Below the pieces are notes generated by a model. It did not search any database. It saw only the letters and a program-made list of their open reading frames with translations, and was not told the DNA's origin. Source: an uncultured Pigmentiphaga sp. (lineage in GTDB: Bacteria; Pseudomonadota; Gammaproteobacteria; Burkholderiales; Burkholderiaceae_B). From it: a stretch of 23,955 nt of DNA. A program made the translations under genes and the position numbers. Where the stretch lies: contig CALAGD010000087.1 in assembly GCA_937891425.1 (NCBI GenBank), forward strand, positions 1 to 23,955, in the 5' to 3' direction. Below are positions 1-7,882 of this stretch, one piece after another (positions within the stretch are counted from its first letter, which is position 1; every line of letters begins with the position of its first letter).

Positions 1-64
1 ATCAACGCAACACTCCGTAGGAATCCCCAGCCTTAAGGCCGGGGAGGATGTCAAATGCTCGTAG
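1..64 (+). mobile_element. 3' tip of an IS200/IS605-family (tnpB-type) element, partial
   Basis: The first bases contain a short hairpin: CCCC at 25-28 pairs with GGGG at 41-44, and GCC at 30-32 pairs with GGC at 37-39, around a TTAA loop with one A-C mismatch. GGAGGATGTCAA follows directly. This layout resembles the right end of IS200/IS605 elements, which end in a subterminal hairpin just after tnpB. An open frame from base 2 to a stop at 62-64 reads ...VGIPSLKAGEDVKCS, like the tail of some OrfB/TnpB proteins. The body of the element lies outside the window, so transposase identity cannot be checked. It could also be a short remnant of an old insertion. Confidence 0.42.
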
Positions 65-89
65 GCCAGGTGATCAGAACCTATGGCCT
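63..89 (-). terminator. Weak hairpin downstream of the Crp/Fnr gene
   Basis: AGGCCA at 63-68 pairs with TGGCCT at 84-89, and GGT at 69-71 can pair with ACC at 79-81 inside it. The hairpin lies 31 bases beyond the stop of the minus-strand regulator. No T-run follows on the minus strand, so intrinsic termination is doubtful. Confidence 0.25.
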
Positions 90-119
90 CATGCGCGCCC
101 TTCCGCCGCTGATGTATTT

Positions 120-845
120 TCAGGGGAGATATGCACCGCCGCTGCGCGGCGATTCCTGAAGTGCCTGACCGGTGGGGTTTGTCCCGGTCGTCGCGGCGCC
201 ATCATGTACGAGTATCCAGTTCCGGCCTGCTTCGAGTACCCGCCCTTCCTTGCGCAGGCGTTGCAACGCCCGCGTTACCGTGACGCGTGAAGTGGCCGTC
301 ATTGCCGCCACCTGGTCGTGGGTGAGATGGAAATCGATCCGCGTGCCGGCGGGGTGGGGTGTGCCTAAATGATGGGATAAACGCTCCAGCAGCTCCAGGA
401 TGCGATCTTCGGGCCGGCGTGATGCCAGGCGGATGAAGCGGCGCATCATGATCGACAGCTTCTGGCTGCTGATTTCGAAAACCGCGGCCCCGAATTCGGG
501 GTATTCGCGAAACACTGAGGTCATGTCGGGCAGCACGAACTCGATCGCACGGGCGTCGGTGAGCGCCTGGGCGCGCGAGAACTTCGGCGTCGAGGGAAAC
601 GCCGCACCTTCGCCAAGAACGGTATCCGGTCCCATCAGTTCGAGAATCACCTCCAGGCCGTCCGCGGTAATCATCGACACCTGCACCATGCCTTCAAGCA
701 GCAGGTAAAAACCCAGTGCATGCGTGCCTTGTTCGTACAGCACCTGGCCCGCCCGGTAGCGCCGTTCGCTGCCCAAGTGCGCATGCTTCAGCAGTAGTGC
801 GACCTGCCCTTCAGGCAGTCTCCAGGTTCCTCTCTCGGTGGTCAT
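120..845 (-). CDS. Crp/Fnr-family transcriptional regulator
   Basis: A 241-residue cytoplasmic DNA-binding regulator. Residues about 20-130 form the cyclic-nucleotide-binding-type beta barrel (YRAGQVLYEQG, FYLLLEGMVQVSM, GPDTVLGEGAAF), followed by the dimer helix and a C-terminal winged helix (LTHDQVAAMTATSRVTVTRAL, recognition helix at about 185-200). The protein has no cysteine, so it cannot carry an FNR-type iron-sulfur cluster. The recognition helix keeps the two arginines equivalent to CRP R180 and R185, but has Val where CRP has Glu181, so its operator should differ from TGTGA. The start at 845 gives a normal length for the family. It is transcribed divergently from the flavin monooxygenase at 1037 and may control it. 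The effector is unknown; the C-terminal tail of about 30 residues after the winged helix is low complexity. Confidence 0.9.
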   Translation of the reverse strand: MTTERGTWRLPEGQVALLLKHAHLGSERRYRAGQVLYEQGTHALGFYLLLEGMVQVSMITADGLEVILELMGPDTVLGEGAAFPSTPKFSRAQALTDARAIEFVLPDMTSVFREYPEFGAAVFEISSQKLSIMMRRFIRLASRRPEDRILELLERLSHHLGTPHPAGTRIDFHLTHDQVAAMTATSRVTVTRALQRLRKEGRVLEAGRNWILVHDGAATTGTNPTGQALQESPRSGGAYLP

Positions 846-915
846 CGCAGTGGCCTCGGATGCGTTGTGCGGATCGCCGCAAGGGTGAATGACAGGACCC
901 CGGTGGAGGATCTTC

Positions 916-957
916 GTATCGCGGGATACCGCGTGTACATGCCATCGTACCTATATT
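916..957 (+). promoter_or_regulatory. Putative Crp/Fnr operator and promoter of the monooxygenase gene
   Basis: GTATC (916-920) and GATAC (925-929) form a perfect inverted repeat with a 4-base spacer. This is the 5-4-5 geometry of FNR-type sites (TTGAT-N4-ATCAA) with a different half-site. A -10-like TATATT lies at 952-957. If transcription starts about seven bases further on, the palindrome centre sits near -41.5, the class II activator position. It lies in the divergent gap between the regulator and the monooxygenase. Binding is inferred only. Confidence 0.38.
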
Positions 958-1036
958 GCGTTCATTCGGGCATGCCCGTCGTAATGGTTCGGCGTCCGCG
1001 CCGATCTTTCATGGATCCTTCATCAGGTTCAATATC

Positions 1037-2248
1037 ATGAATGCCTTGATGAGTCGCATACGCGAAGGTCGCATCAATCCTGCGGTGGACGCGGTTTGCG
1101 CGGTCGTCCCCTGGTTACGGGAACAGGCAGGCCGCATCGAGAAAGAGCGTCGCATACCGCCAGATGTGCTCGAGCGCCTGGCTGAAACCGGGCTCTTTCG
1201 CATGGCTATCCCGCGTCGCCACGGCGGTCTGGGGCTTGCCCTGGACCATATCTGGGAGGCTGTTCTGGCGGTCGGCGAAGCCTGTGCATCCTGCGGCTGG
1301 ATTGCGGGGCTAGGCAGTGCCAATCTGTTGATGCTGGGAAAGTTCTCCGACGAGGCGCAGGCCGAAGTATTCCGGGGCAGCCAGCCGGTCATCGTGCCGG
1401 TGCTGACGGGCGGCGTGGGGCGCAACCTGCAGGTGGAACTGTGCGATACAGGCCTGTACCTGTCTGGCGAATGGCGCTATGCCTCGGGCATCGATGTCGC
1501 AACCTGGGTGGCACTGCTCATCGAAATCCCCGATGTCGGGGGTGGCTGCGCACAGCAGCACGTGGTGCTGGTGCCACAGAAAGAGTTCGTCATCGATCAC
1601 GACAGCTGGCATGTGCTTGGAATGCGCGGTACGGGCAGCAAGAATGTGGCACTTTCCCGGGCGTTTGTGCCAGCACATCGCTGCATGTCCTGGTCTATCA
1701 TGCAGCAAGGAGGCAAACACCCCCACTCCCGCAATCAGGAGCCGATCTATTCGAGTCCGGTCAATCAGCTGTTCATGATGTCCGGGCTCGCGGCAGTGCT
1801 GGGAACGGCCTGTGGTGTTGCGCATGAATTCCGTCAGCTCGTGATGAATCGCATACGGGCAGCCACCCGCATGCGACAGATCGACGAACCCGTTTCGCAG
1901 ATCGACGTGGCCGCGGGAACCGCCACCATGCAGATGTTGTGCGACACCCTGCTGCTGGAAGCGCGCCGGTTCGAGCTGACGCTCGCCGAACGGGGCGCGA
2001 TCGAGCTGGAAGAGCGAGCAGCATTGCGGATGCGGCTGGTGGTAGCGTTACGCCAGGCGGTTTCCAGTGCGCAACGCATGTTTGCCGCCTGTGGCGGGTC
2101 GTTGCTGCCGGAAGGGTCGGTCATGGAACGCCTGTTTCGCGACCTGCATGCGATGAGCACGCACTTCCTGTTCCAGCCGGAACCCATTGGCGAGCTATAC
2201 GGAAGAATGCTGCTGGGGCTGGAAGTGCCGCCCGGCGCACGCATCTAG
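1037..2248 (+). CDS. Acyl-CoA dehydrogenase-fold flavin-dependent monooxygenase (HsaA/HpaB-C2/DszC type)
   Basis: About 403 residues from the chosen ATG, normal for group D flavin monooxygenases with the acyl-CoA dehydrogenase fold. The N-terminal helical part has PPDVLERLAETGLFRMAIPRRHGG at about 40-63, the ACAD_N signature. The middle beta domain has GEWRYASGIDVATWVAL, and the C-terminal helical domain ends in RDLHAMSTHFLFQPEP, whose H-A-x-x-T-H pattern fits oxygenase members such as HsaA and DszC better than true dehydrogenases. These enzymes use reduced flavin supplied by a separate reductase; none is in the window. The frame is open upstream to 956, but that extra stretch does not look like this family; 1049 is another possible start. 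It is divergent from the Crp/Fnr regulator and upstream of the TRAP operon with a gap of about 290 bases. Substrate unknown, probably an aromatic or heteroaromatic compound. Confidence 0.8.
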   Translation: MNALMSRIREGRINPAVDAVCAVVPWLREQAGRIEKERRIPPDVLERLAETGLFRMAIPRRHGGLGLALDHIWEAVLAVGEACASCGWIAGLGSANLLMLGKFSDEAQAEVFRGSQPVIVPVLTGGVGRNLQVELCDTGLYLSGEWRYASGIDVATWVALLIEIPDVGGGCAQQHVVLVPQKEFVIDHDSWHVLGMRGTGSKNVALSRAFVPAHRCMSWSIMQQGGKHPHSRNQEPIYSSPVNQLFMMSGLAAVLGTACGVAHEFRQLVMNRIRAATRMRQIDEPVSQIDVAAGTATMQMLCDTLLLEARRFELTLAERGAIELEERAALRMRLVVALRQAVSSAQRMFAACGGSLLPEGSVMERLFRDLHAMSTHFLFQPEPIGELYGRMLLGLEVPPGARI

Positions 2249-2342
2249 CGCCAGGCGGTTACCGTGGCGGCATCGGGTACGACGGCACTTTGTAGAAACA
2301 AAACATTCACCCTTTTGGAGTATTTCCAACGCCCAAGTGAAG

Positions 2343-2418
2343 CGTGAACAATTCACGATCCTTTCAGCTGTTTCAATACTCACCGCATTGTCGGTAAGCC
2401 CGAAGCAGACGAGCTTCG
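2343..2418. promoter_or_regulatory. Two perfect inverted repeats upstream of the TRAP operon
   Basis: The gap 2249-2540 is AT-richer than its surroundings and contains no convincing gene. CGTGAA (2343-2348) and TTCACG (2352-2357) are perfect arms with a 3-base spacer. CGAAGC (2401-2406) and GCTTCG (2413-2418) are perfect arms with a 6-base spacer. Their centres lie about 60 bases apart and about 130-190 bases before the receptor start. They are candidate operators for the TRAP operon; the regulator is unknown, and no clear -35/-10 pair was found. Confidence 0.35.
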
Positions 2419-2540
2419 AATGAGTAGTAGCACCAATTCGTTTCGTTAACGCATTCGCATGACAATATCAGGTCCTTCAGCCTAGCGAGACCGGTCTGCA
2501 CAGCAGATTGCAGTACCTGACGAAAGAAGAGGAGACAGCA

Positions 2541-3590
2541 ATGTTGAGGTTTTCCAGGTTTATGGGCAGGGCAGCTTTGGCGTTGAGCCTGACAGGAGTT
2601 GCCGGAAGTGCCATGGCGGTTACCGAACTGACCGTATCGTCCTGGCTGCCGCCGGGTTACTTCTTCGTCACCAACGCGCTCAAGCCGTGGGCAGAACAGG
2701 TCGAGAAAGAGTCCCAGGGGCGGCTCAAGGTCACCATTCTGCCGGCGCCCATCGGGCGGCCCGCCGCGGCGTTCGACGTGGTGCGTCAAGGGCAGGCCGA
2801 CATCAGCTACGGGGTGCACGGTTATCAGCCGGGCCGCTTCGAGCTCACCAAGATCGTGGAGCTTCCCTTCACCGGCAACCTGGGCGAGGCCGCTTCGGCC
2901 GCGTACTGGCGCATTTACAAGAAATACCTCGAGCAGGCCAACGAGCACCGTGGCGTGGTACTGCTCAGCCTGTACACGCACACGCCAGGTCACATCTTCC
3001 ATACCTCCAAGCCCATGACCCGCATCGAAGACTTCCAGGGGCAGAAGATGCGCGTCGGGGGTGGTGTGGTGAACGAAGTGGCGCAGGCGCTGGGCTTCAG
3101 CCCGCTGCTGCATCCCGCGTCCGAGGTCTACCAGATCCTCTCGAACCGCGTGGCCGATGGCGTCCTCTTCACCAACGACTCCATCGAAGGCTTCAAGCTT
3201 GAGAACGTCCTCAAGTACGGTACCCAGATTCCGGGTGGCCTCTACAACACCTCGTTCTTCCTAGCCATCAATGAGAAGAAATTCCGCAGTCTGCCAAAGG
3301 AAGACCAGGAACTGCTGATGCGGCTCTCGGGTGAACACTTTGCTCGCATGGCCGGCAAGTCGTACGACGATGCCGCCAAGGGTGCATTCGACGTCATGAA
3401 AAAGCACAACATCCAGGTCGAAACGGCGTCCGACGAGCTGATGAAGGCCATCCGTGATCGTACTGCCCCCATCGAGGCCGCGTGGGTTGCCGAGGCCAAC
3501 AAACGCGGTGTGGACGGCCGCAAGGCGCTCGACGAACTGCGTCAGCTCACGGCCGAGCTGGAGGCCGAATATTCCAAGCAGAATAACTAG
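2541..3590 (+). CDS. dctP: TRAP transporter solute-binding protein (DctP family)
   Basis: Periplasmic receptor of a tripartite ATP-independent transporter, 349 residues. ATG 2541 is preferred over upstream starts because AGGAG lies at 2529-2533 and it begins a clean Sec signal (MLRFSRFMGRAALALSL...GSAMA, cleavage after about residue 26). The mature protein has typical DctP features: GRLKVTILPAPIGRPAAAFD, QADISYGVHGY, and the conserved arginine in GQKMRVGGG near residue 171, which in this family binds the ligand carboxylate. It is followed by the two permease subunits on the same strand, with an 11-base gap to the next gene. The ligand is probably an organic acid, possibly aromatic given the neighbouring oxygenase, but it cannot be read from the sequence. 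Confidence 0.93.
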   Translation: MLRFSRFMGRAALALSLTGVAGSAMAVTELTVSSWLPPGYFFVTNALKPWAEQVEKESQGRLKVTILPAPIGRPAAAFDVVRQGQADISYGVHGYQPGRFELTKIVELPFTGNLGEAASAAYWRIYKKYLEQANEHRGVVLLSLYTHTPGHIFHTSKPMTRIEDFQGQKMRVGGGVVNEVAQALGFSPLLHPASEVYQILSNRVADGVLFTNDSIEGFKLENVLKYGTQIPGGLYNTSFFLAINEKKFRSLPKEDQELLMRLSGEHFARMAGKSYDDAAKGAFDVMKKHNIQVETASDELMKAIRDRTAPIEAAWVAEANKRGVDGRKALDELRQLTAELEAEYSKQNN

Positions 3591-3601
3591 GCCCCGCGCT
3601 T

Positions 3602-4153
3602 ATGCACGACTCTGCTCGGCTACCACGTTTTGTCGAGAGGCTCGTCCGCGTCCTGAATGCCATCATGGCTGCCGTGCTGTTCGCCATGATGGCGCTTACG
3701 GTGGTCGACGTGTGCGGGCGGTATTTCTTCAATCGGCCCGTACTCGGTTCGTTTGAAATCACGGAAATGATGCTGGCGGCCCTGGTGTTCTGCGCCTTGC
3801 CGCTGGTGTCGCTCTGGCGCGAACATATTGCCGTCGACCTGTTCGATGCCGTACTGTCCCGGCATTTCGCCGTCCAGCGCGAGCGCCTGATTGCGCTGCT
3901 GTCAGCGGTGTGCATGGCGTTTCTCGGCTGGCATCTGGGCTGGAAAGCCGTGGACGCCATGGAGTTCGGCGATGCGACGGCCTCGTTGCTCATTCCCCTG
4001 GCGCCGCTCAACTGGCTCATGTGCGTCATGAGCGCACTGGCCGCGCTGATTCTCTTGTTACAGGCGGCAGGCATCCTGCCAGTGGGGCGTGCCCGGGCGA
4101 CCTCACCCGATGAGGGGGCAGTGTCAGGTACATCATCGGGTTCACCCTCATGA
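3602..4153 (+). CDS. dctQ: TRAP transporter small permease (DctQ family)
   Basis: A 183-residue inner-membrane protein with four hydrophobic segments, about residues 17-37, 55-70, 95-115 and 133-155, as expected for DctQ. The motif VCGRYFFNRPVLGSFEITE near residues 37-55 is the family signature. The tail after residue 160 is hydrophilic and rich in Ser and Gly. Its last four bases overlap the start of the large permease (ATGA at 4150-4153), which indicates translational coupling. With the receptor before it and the large permease after it, the transporter is complete. Confidence 0.93.
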   Translation: MHDSARLPRFVERLVRVLNAIMAAVLFAMMALTVVDVCGRYFFNRPVLGSFEITEMMLAALVFCALPLVSLWREHIAVDLFDAVLSRHFAVQRERLIALLSAVCMAFLGWHLGWKAVDAMEFGDATASLLIPLAPLNWLMCVMSALAALILLLQAAGILPVGRARATSPDEGAVSGTSSGSPS

Positions 4154-5463
4154 CCATTACCATTGTTGCTTTCCTGGTGCTGTTCGCGCTGATGGCACTG
4201 CGCGTGCCCATCGCGTTCGCGATGGGGCTCGTGGGGTTTGCCGGCTTTGGCTTTCTCGTCAACTGGAACGCTGCGGCCGCCATGGTGGCGAACACCGCGT
4301 ACGAAACTGGCATGACGTACAGCCTGGCGGTGGTGCCCATGTTCATTCTCATGGGCAACCTCATCACCCAGGCGGGGCTGTCACGTCAGCTTTACGACGC
4401 ATCCTATGCATTGCTGGGGCATTACCGCGGCGGGCTGGCAATGGCCACCATCCTTGCCTGCGGCGGTTTCAGTGCCATCTGCGGTTCCAGCCTGGCCACG
4501 GCTGCTACCATGGCCAAAGTCTCCATGCCGTCCATGCGGCAGTACGGGTATGCGCCCACGCTGGCGGGCGGCTCCATTGCGGCGGGTGGTACGTTGGGCA
4601 TCCTGATTCCTCCTAGCGTCATCCTCATCATCTACGGCCTCATGACGGAACAGGATATCGGCAAGCTGTTCATTGCCGGGCTGCTGCCGGGCTTGCTGGG
4701 CATCCTGTTTTATCTTGCTGCGGTGGTCGTGGTCACGTGGATCAACCCAAAGGCCGGTCCGCCGGGACGCCGCCAAACCATGGCCGAGAGGCTGCGTGCG
4801 CTGCGCGATGTCTGGGCCATTGCGGCGCTGTTCATCCTGGTCATTGGCGGCATATATGGCGGCGTGTTCACCCCTACCGAAGCGGCCGGTATCGGCGCCT
4901 TCGGAGCCTTGGTCATTACTCTCGCACGCCGGGTGCTCACCTGGCGGCTGTTCTTCAACATCCTGGTAGAAACCGGACGCACCACAGGCATGGTCTTTGC
5001 CGTGGTGATCGGGGCGGTAATCTTTTCCAACCTGATCAACATGGCGCAGACGCCGCTGATGCTCACCGAGTGGATTACCTCCCAGGGATTCTCGCCCCTG
5101 GCCGTAATCTTCGTGATCGTGGTGATCTACCTGGTCCTGGGCTGCGTGATGGAAAGCATGTCCATGATCCTGCTCACGGTGCCGGTGTTTTACCCCATCG
5201 TGGCGGCGCTCGATTTCAGTTTCATGATGCCGCCGGAGATGGTGCTCATCTGGTTCGGCATCGTGGTTGTGGTGGTCACTGAAATCAGCCTGATCACCCC
5301 ACCGGTGGGCATGAACGTGTTCGTGATCAGCGCGGTCATCCCCGACGTCACGGCAGGCACCATCTACAAGGGCGTCACGCCGTTCTGGATCATGGACATC
5401 GTCCGGCTCGCGCTGCTGATCATGGTCCCCTGGATCTCCCTCTGGCTGCCGTCGATGATGTAG
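4150..5463 (+). CDS. dctM: TRAP transporter large permease (DctM family)
   Basis: The ion-coupled translocation subunit, 437 residues, with about 11-12 membrane segments across its whole length. Recognisable DctM features are MALRVPIAFAMGLVGFAGF near the N terminus, ACGGFSAICGSSLATAATMAK (about 102-122), GGTLGILIPPSVILIIYG (about 146-163) and the C-terminal ISLITPPVGMNVFVISAV, which carries the second gating hairpin. Length is normal and no disruption is seen. The start overlaps the small permease gene by four bases. The gene is followed within 50 bases by a strong hairpin, so the operon probably ends here. Confidence 0.95.
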   Translation: MTITIVAFLVLFALMALRVPIAFAMGLVGFAGFGFLVNWNAAAAMVANTAYETGMTYSLAVVPMFILMGNLITQAGLSRQLYDASYALLGHYRGGLAMATILACGGFSAICGSSLATAATMAKVSMPSMRQYGYAPTLAGGSIAAGGTLGILIPPSVILIIYGLMTEQDIGKLFIAGLLPGLLGILFYLAAVVVVTWINPKAGPPGRRQTMAERLRALRDVWAIAALFILVIGGIYGGVFTPTEAAGIGAFGALVITLARRVLTWRLFFNILVETGRTTGMVFAVVIGAVIFSNLINMAQTPLMLTEWITSQGFSPLAVIFVIVVIYLVLGCVMESMSMILLTVPVFYPIVAALDFSFMMPPEMVLIWFGIVVVVVTEISLITPPVGMNVFVISAVIPDVTAGTIYKGVTPFWIMDIVRLALLIMVPWISLWLPSMM

Positions 5464-5508
5464 CTCTGAGGTGTGCGGCTTTGTCCGCCGGCAGCCCATG
5501 CGTCAATC

Positions 5509-5554
5509 GGAGGCTCCGCTATCGATGCTTCGGCACGGGCGCGGAGCCTCTTTC
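5509..5554 (+). terminator. Terminator of the TRAP operon
   Basis: GAGGCTCCGC (5510-5519) pairs perfectly with GCGGAGCCTC (5541-5550) around a loop of about 21 bases, followed by TTTCG. The stem is long and GC-rich but the T-run is short. It lies 46 bases after the large permease stop. Confidence 0.65.
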
Positions 5555-5803
5555 GTACCATGCGCCGGTTTCAATTGTCGGGTAATGCCACCGGTGCGTT
5601 GCCGAGGGAATCGTTGTGCCGCCTCGGGAGCAAGCCGTGATGCAACAACCCGCGCGGATGGCGTTGTCGTTCTTCGCGGGCTGTTCTATGCTGGCAGATG
5701 CGCCGGCGAAGCAGCGGTCGCCAACCCCGCTGCCCGTCTGGCAGCGGACTTTGTGTGCCTGGGCCGGCGGCCCGGAACCGTCAAACCTGTTCGGAACTTC
5801 TGC
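5555..5803 (+). other. Structured leader before the amide hydrolase gene
   Basis: This stretch between the TRAP terminator and the hydrolase start has no convincing gene. It contains two inverted repeats. CCGAGG (5602-5607) pairs with CCTCGG (5622-5627). CCGCTGCC (5727-5734) pairs perfectly with GGCAGCGG (5740-5747) around a 5-base loop, followed by ACTTTG. The second hairpin lies 57 bases before the start codon and may be a leader structure or a weak terminator. No clear promoter was identified. Confidence 0.4.
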
Positions 5804-6904
5804 ATGTGCACTTCCCTCCTTTATCGTGACGCCAGCAATCGCCCCTATCTTGGCCGCACACTGGAACTGGCAGTCGATCTGCCGTACCAGGTGGCTTACT
5901 TCCCCGCGGGCACGCAGCTTGCCTCGGCGGTCACGGGGCACCCCGGCAGCCAATGGCGTACGCGCCACGCTATTGTCGCAGTCAGCATGCCGGACGCCAT
6001 TCCAACCCCGGGAGTGCCGCTGGGCATTAACGACCTCAAGGTGGTTGAAGGGTTGAACGATGCAGGGCTGACCTTCAGCGTGCAGGCCTACTCGCAGGCC
6101 GGCGGTCCCAGGCCCGAGCTCGACGCCACCCGCCCCGCGATCTCGGCAGCCGACCTGGGAACGTACCTGCTTGGGCAGTTCGCAACGGTCAGCGAGGTGA
6201 AAGCCGCGCTCAATGATCTGCAGATCGTGCTCCAGCCCGTTGCTATCCTGGGTGGCTTGGAGATGCCATTCCACTACGCGGTGCACGACGCCACTGGCGC
6301 GAGCCTCGTCATCGAGTTTCATCACGGCGTGCGCACGGTGTACGACAACCCCGTGGGCGTGCTCACCAACGCGCCCCCGTTCTCGTGGCACCTCACGAAT
6401 CTCAACAATTACACGTTCCTGACCAACGTCGACCGCTCCAAAGCGCGCTTCATGAACTTCGACGCCGAGCAGCCGGGGGCGGGCATTGCCAAGGCGGGCC
6501 TGCCCGCGTCGGATACGTCTGTCGACCGTTTCATCCGTGCGGTGTTCTACGCCTCCTTCGCCGAGAAGCAGACCGAGCCGGATCGCGCCGTGCAAATGGT
6601 GGCGCACATCATGAATAATTTCGATCGTCCGCGCGGCATTACGGTAGATCCACCCGAGGTCGGCAGCTCGCACCTTCAGTTCCAGGGGCAAGACCTGGGC
6701 CACGTGCCCTCCGAATTCACCAGCTGGACCAGCATCTCCGACCTCGAACGCCGCAGGTTCTTCCTGCGCGACGGGGGCGGCATGAACTACGTATGCATCG
6801 ACCTCAAGGAACTGGCTGCGTCGCCGCACTTCGCGGTCAGGCCCATGGCGCAGCTGGCCACGCCGGTTGTCGAGGTGACGGGCAGCCTGCTGCCGGCCGC
6901 GTAA
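5804..6904 (+). CDS. Linear amide C-N hydrolase, choloylglycine hydrolase family (Ntn hydrolase)
   Basis: A 366-residue Ntn hydrolase of the CBAH family (conjugated bile acid hydrolases, penicillin V acylases and some acyl-homoserine-lactone acylases). ATG 5804 is chosen because it puts the nucleophile directly after Met (Met-Cys-Thr-Ser); removal of Met exposes the catalytic N-terminal Cys. GRTLEL at 17-22 supplies the conserved Arg, and LTNAPPFSWHLTNLNNY around residues 188-204 carries the expected Asn. No signal peptide precedes the Cys from this start, so a cytoplasmic enzyme is inferred, unlike periplasmic family members. The frame is open upstream for about 110 codons, but that part has no family features and covers two hairpins. 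The substrate is an amide, but which one is unknown. It is convergent with the LysR gene at 6926. Confidence 0.85.
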   Translation: MCTSLLYRDASNRPYLGRTLELAVDLPYQVAYFPAGTQLASAVTGHPGSQWRTRHAIVAVSMPDAIPTPGVPLGINDLKVVEGLNDAGLTFSVQAYSQAGGPRPELDATRPAISAADLGTYLLGQFATVSEVKAALNDLQIVLQPVAILGGLEMPFHYAVHDATGASLVIEFHHGVRTVYDNPVGVLTNAPPFSWHLTNLNNYTFLTNVDRSKARFMNFDAEQPGAGIAKAGLPASDTSVDRFIRAVFYASFAEKQTEPDRAVQMVAHIMNNFDRPRGITVDPPEVGSSHLQFQGQDLGHVPSEFTSWTSISDLERRRFFLRDGGGMNYVCIDLKELAASPHFAVRPMAQLATPVVEVTGSLLPAA

Positions 6905-6925
6905 CGGGTGGGGGCGGCGCGCCCC

Positions 6926-7882
6926 TCAATGTACTCCCGGAAGCGGGCCAGGCTTGATGTTGCCGAATTCCTGCTGCAGCAATGCCAGGAAGTTCTCGGC
7001 GGTAACAGCGCGTTCCCTGTTGCGCGGAAATACGGCACTCACCGTACGCACGACCGACGGGCGTACCAGCCTGCGGGTGATCAGATGCGGGTAGCCGGTA
7101 TAGCCCAGGATGGATTTCGGCAGCACGGAAACGCCCAGGCCATTGGCCACCAGCGAAAGTGCTGTCCCCAGCAACGTCACTTCGTTGACCACGTTCAGTT
7201 GTACCCCGGCTTCGCGAGCGGCGCGCTCCAGGTCGGTGCGAATGCCATAGCCGGGTTTCATCGTGATCAAGGGGTAGCGGCTTAGCGAACGCCAGGTCAT
7301 CGCCCCTTGCGGCAGCTCGTAATTGTCGCTGGCCACCACACTGAGGTGGTCCTGCATCACCGGAATGGCATGCAGGTCGTCTGTCTTGCGTTCCTGATCG
7401 AGCACCCCGATGCCGATGTCCGCCTGCCCGGAGCGCAGCCGCTCCTGGAACTGGTCCGGTGCGCAGTCATCCAGTTCCAGCTTCACGTCGGGAAACCGCT
7501 GCGCATACCTGGCGAGCGCTTGCGGCAGCACGGTCTGCGCAATCGTGGAGGTGGCCACCACGCGCAGCCGACCTTGTCGCCCAGCGGAAATTTCCTGCAG
7601 CGTCGTGTGCAGGTCGACCAGGTCCTTCAGGATCCTCTCGGCGTACCCGAGCGCCTGCTGGCCGGCGGACGTCAGCCGCACGGCGCGGGTGGTGCGTTCA
7701 AACAGCCGCGTACCAACCTTCTCCTCCAGTGATCGCAGCAGCAGACTGATGGCGGGACCCGTCACGGCGAGTGCTTCTGCTGCCGCCGTGATGTTGCCAT
7801 AGCGGCTAACTGCCACGAACGCCCGCAGCTCGCGTACGGAAGCGAGAGTGCTCAGGCGCAAGAAATTCTTATCAATACTCAT
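6926..7882 (-). CDS. LysR-family transcriptional regulator
   Basis: 318 residues. The N-terminal winged helix-turn-helix covers about 17-76 (RELRAFVAVSRYGNITAAAE, then GPAISLLLRSLEEKVGTRLF, then RTTRAVRLTSAG). A linker helix and a type 2 periplasmic-binding-like effector domain follow (GRLRVVATSTIAQTVLP at about 103-119). Length is typical. It is divergent from the Bug receptor at 8027 across a 144-base gap, the classic LysR arrangement, and probably controls that gene. It is convergent with the amide hydrolase, whose stop lies 21 bases away. The inducer is unknown. Confidence 0.92.
   Translation of the reverse strand: MSIDKNFLRLSTLASVRELRAFVAVSRYGNITAAAEALAVTGPAISLLLRSLEEKVGTRLFERTTRAVRLTSAGQQALGYAERILKDLVDLHTTLQEISAGRQGRLRVVATSTIAQTVLPQALARYAQRFPDVKLELDDCAPDQFQERLRSGQADIGIGVLDQERKTDDLHAIPVMQDHLSVVASDNYELPQGAMTWRSLSRYPLITMKPGYGIRTDLERAAREAGVQLNVVNEVTLLGTALSLVANGLGVSVLPKSILGYTGYPHLITRRLVRPSVVRTVSAVFPRNRERAVTAENFLALLQQEFGNIKPGPLPGVH

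Noticed and set aside
956..1036. N-terminal extension of the monooxygenase
   Set aside because: The extra 27 residues do not look like the family N terminus, and 956 overlaps the predicted -10 region.
4381..5499. Minus-strand open frame of 372 codons opposite the large TRAP permease
   Set aside because: The translation is full of His, Asp and Gln, as expected for the reverse complement of a hydrophobic membrane protein gene.
5471..5803. N-terminal extension of the amide hydrolase
   Set aside because: It would bury the catalytic Cys about 112 residues inside the protein, spans a terminator and two hairpins, and has no signal-peptide character.
5519..6829. Minus-strand open frame of 436 codons opposite the amide hydrolase
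   Set aside because: The plus strand carries a recognisable Ntn hydrolase; the antisense translation has no family motifs and is biased toward His, Arg and Val.
6908..6925. GC-rich palindrome between the hydrolase and LysR stops as a two-way terminator
   Set aside because: The stem is imperfect, the space is only about 20 bases and no T-run follows on either strand.
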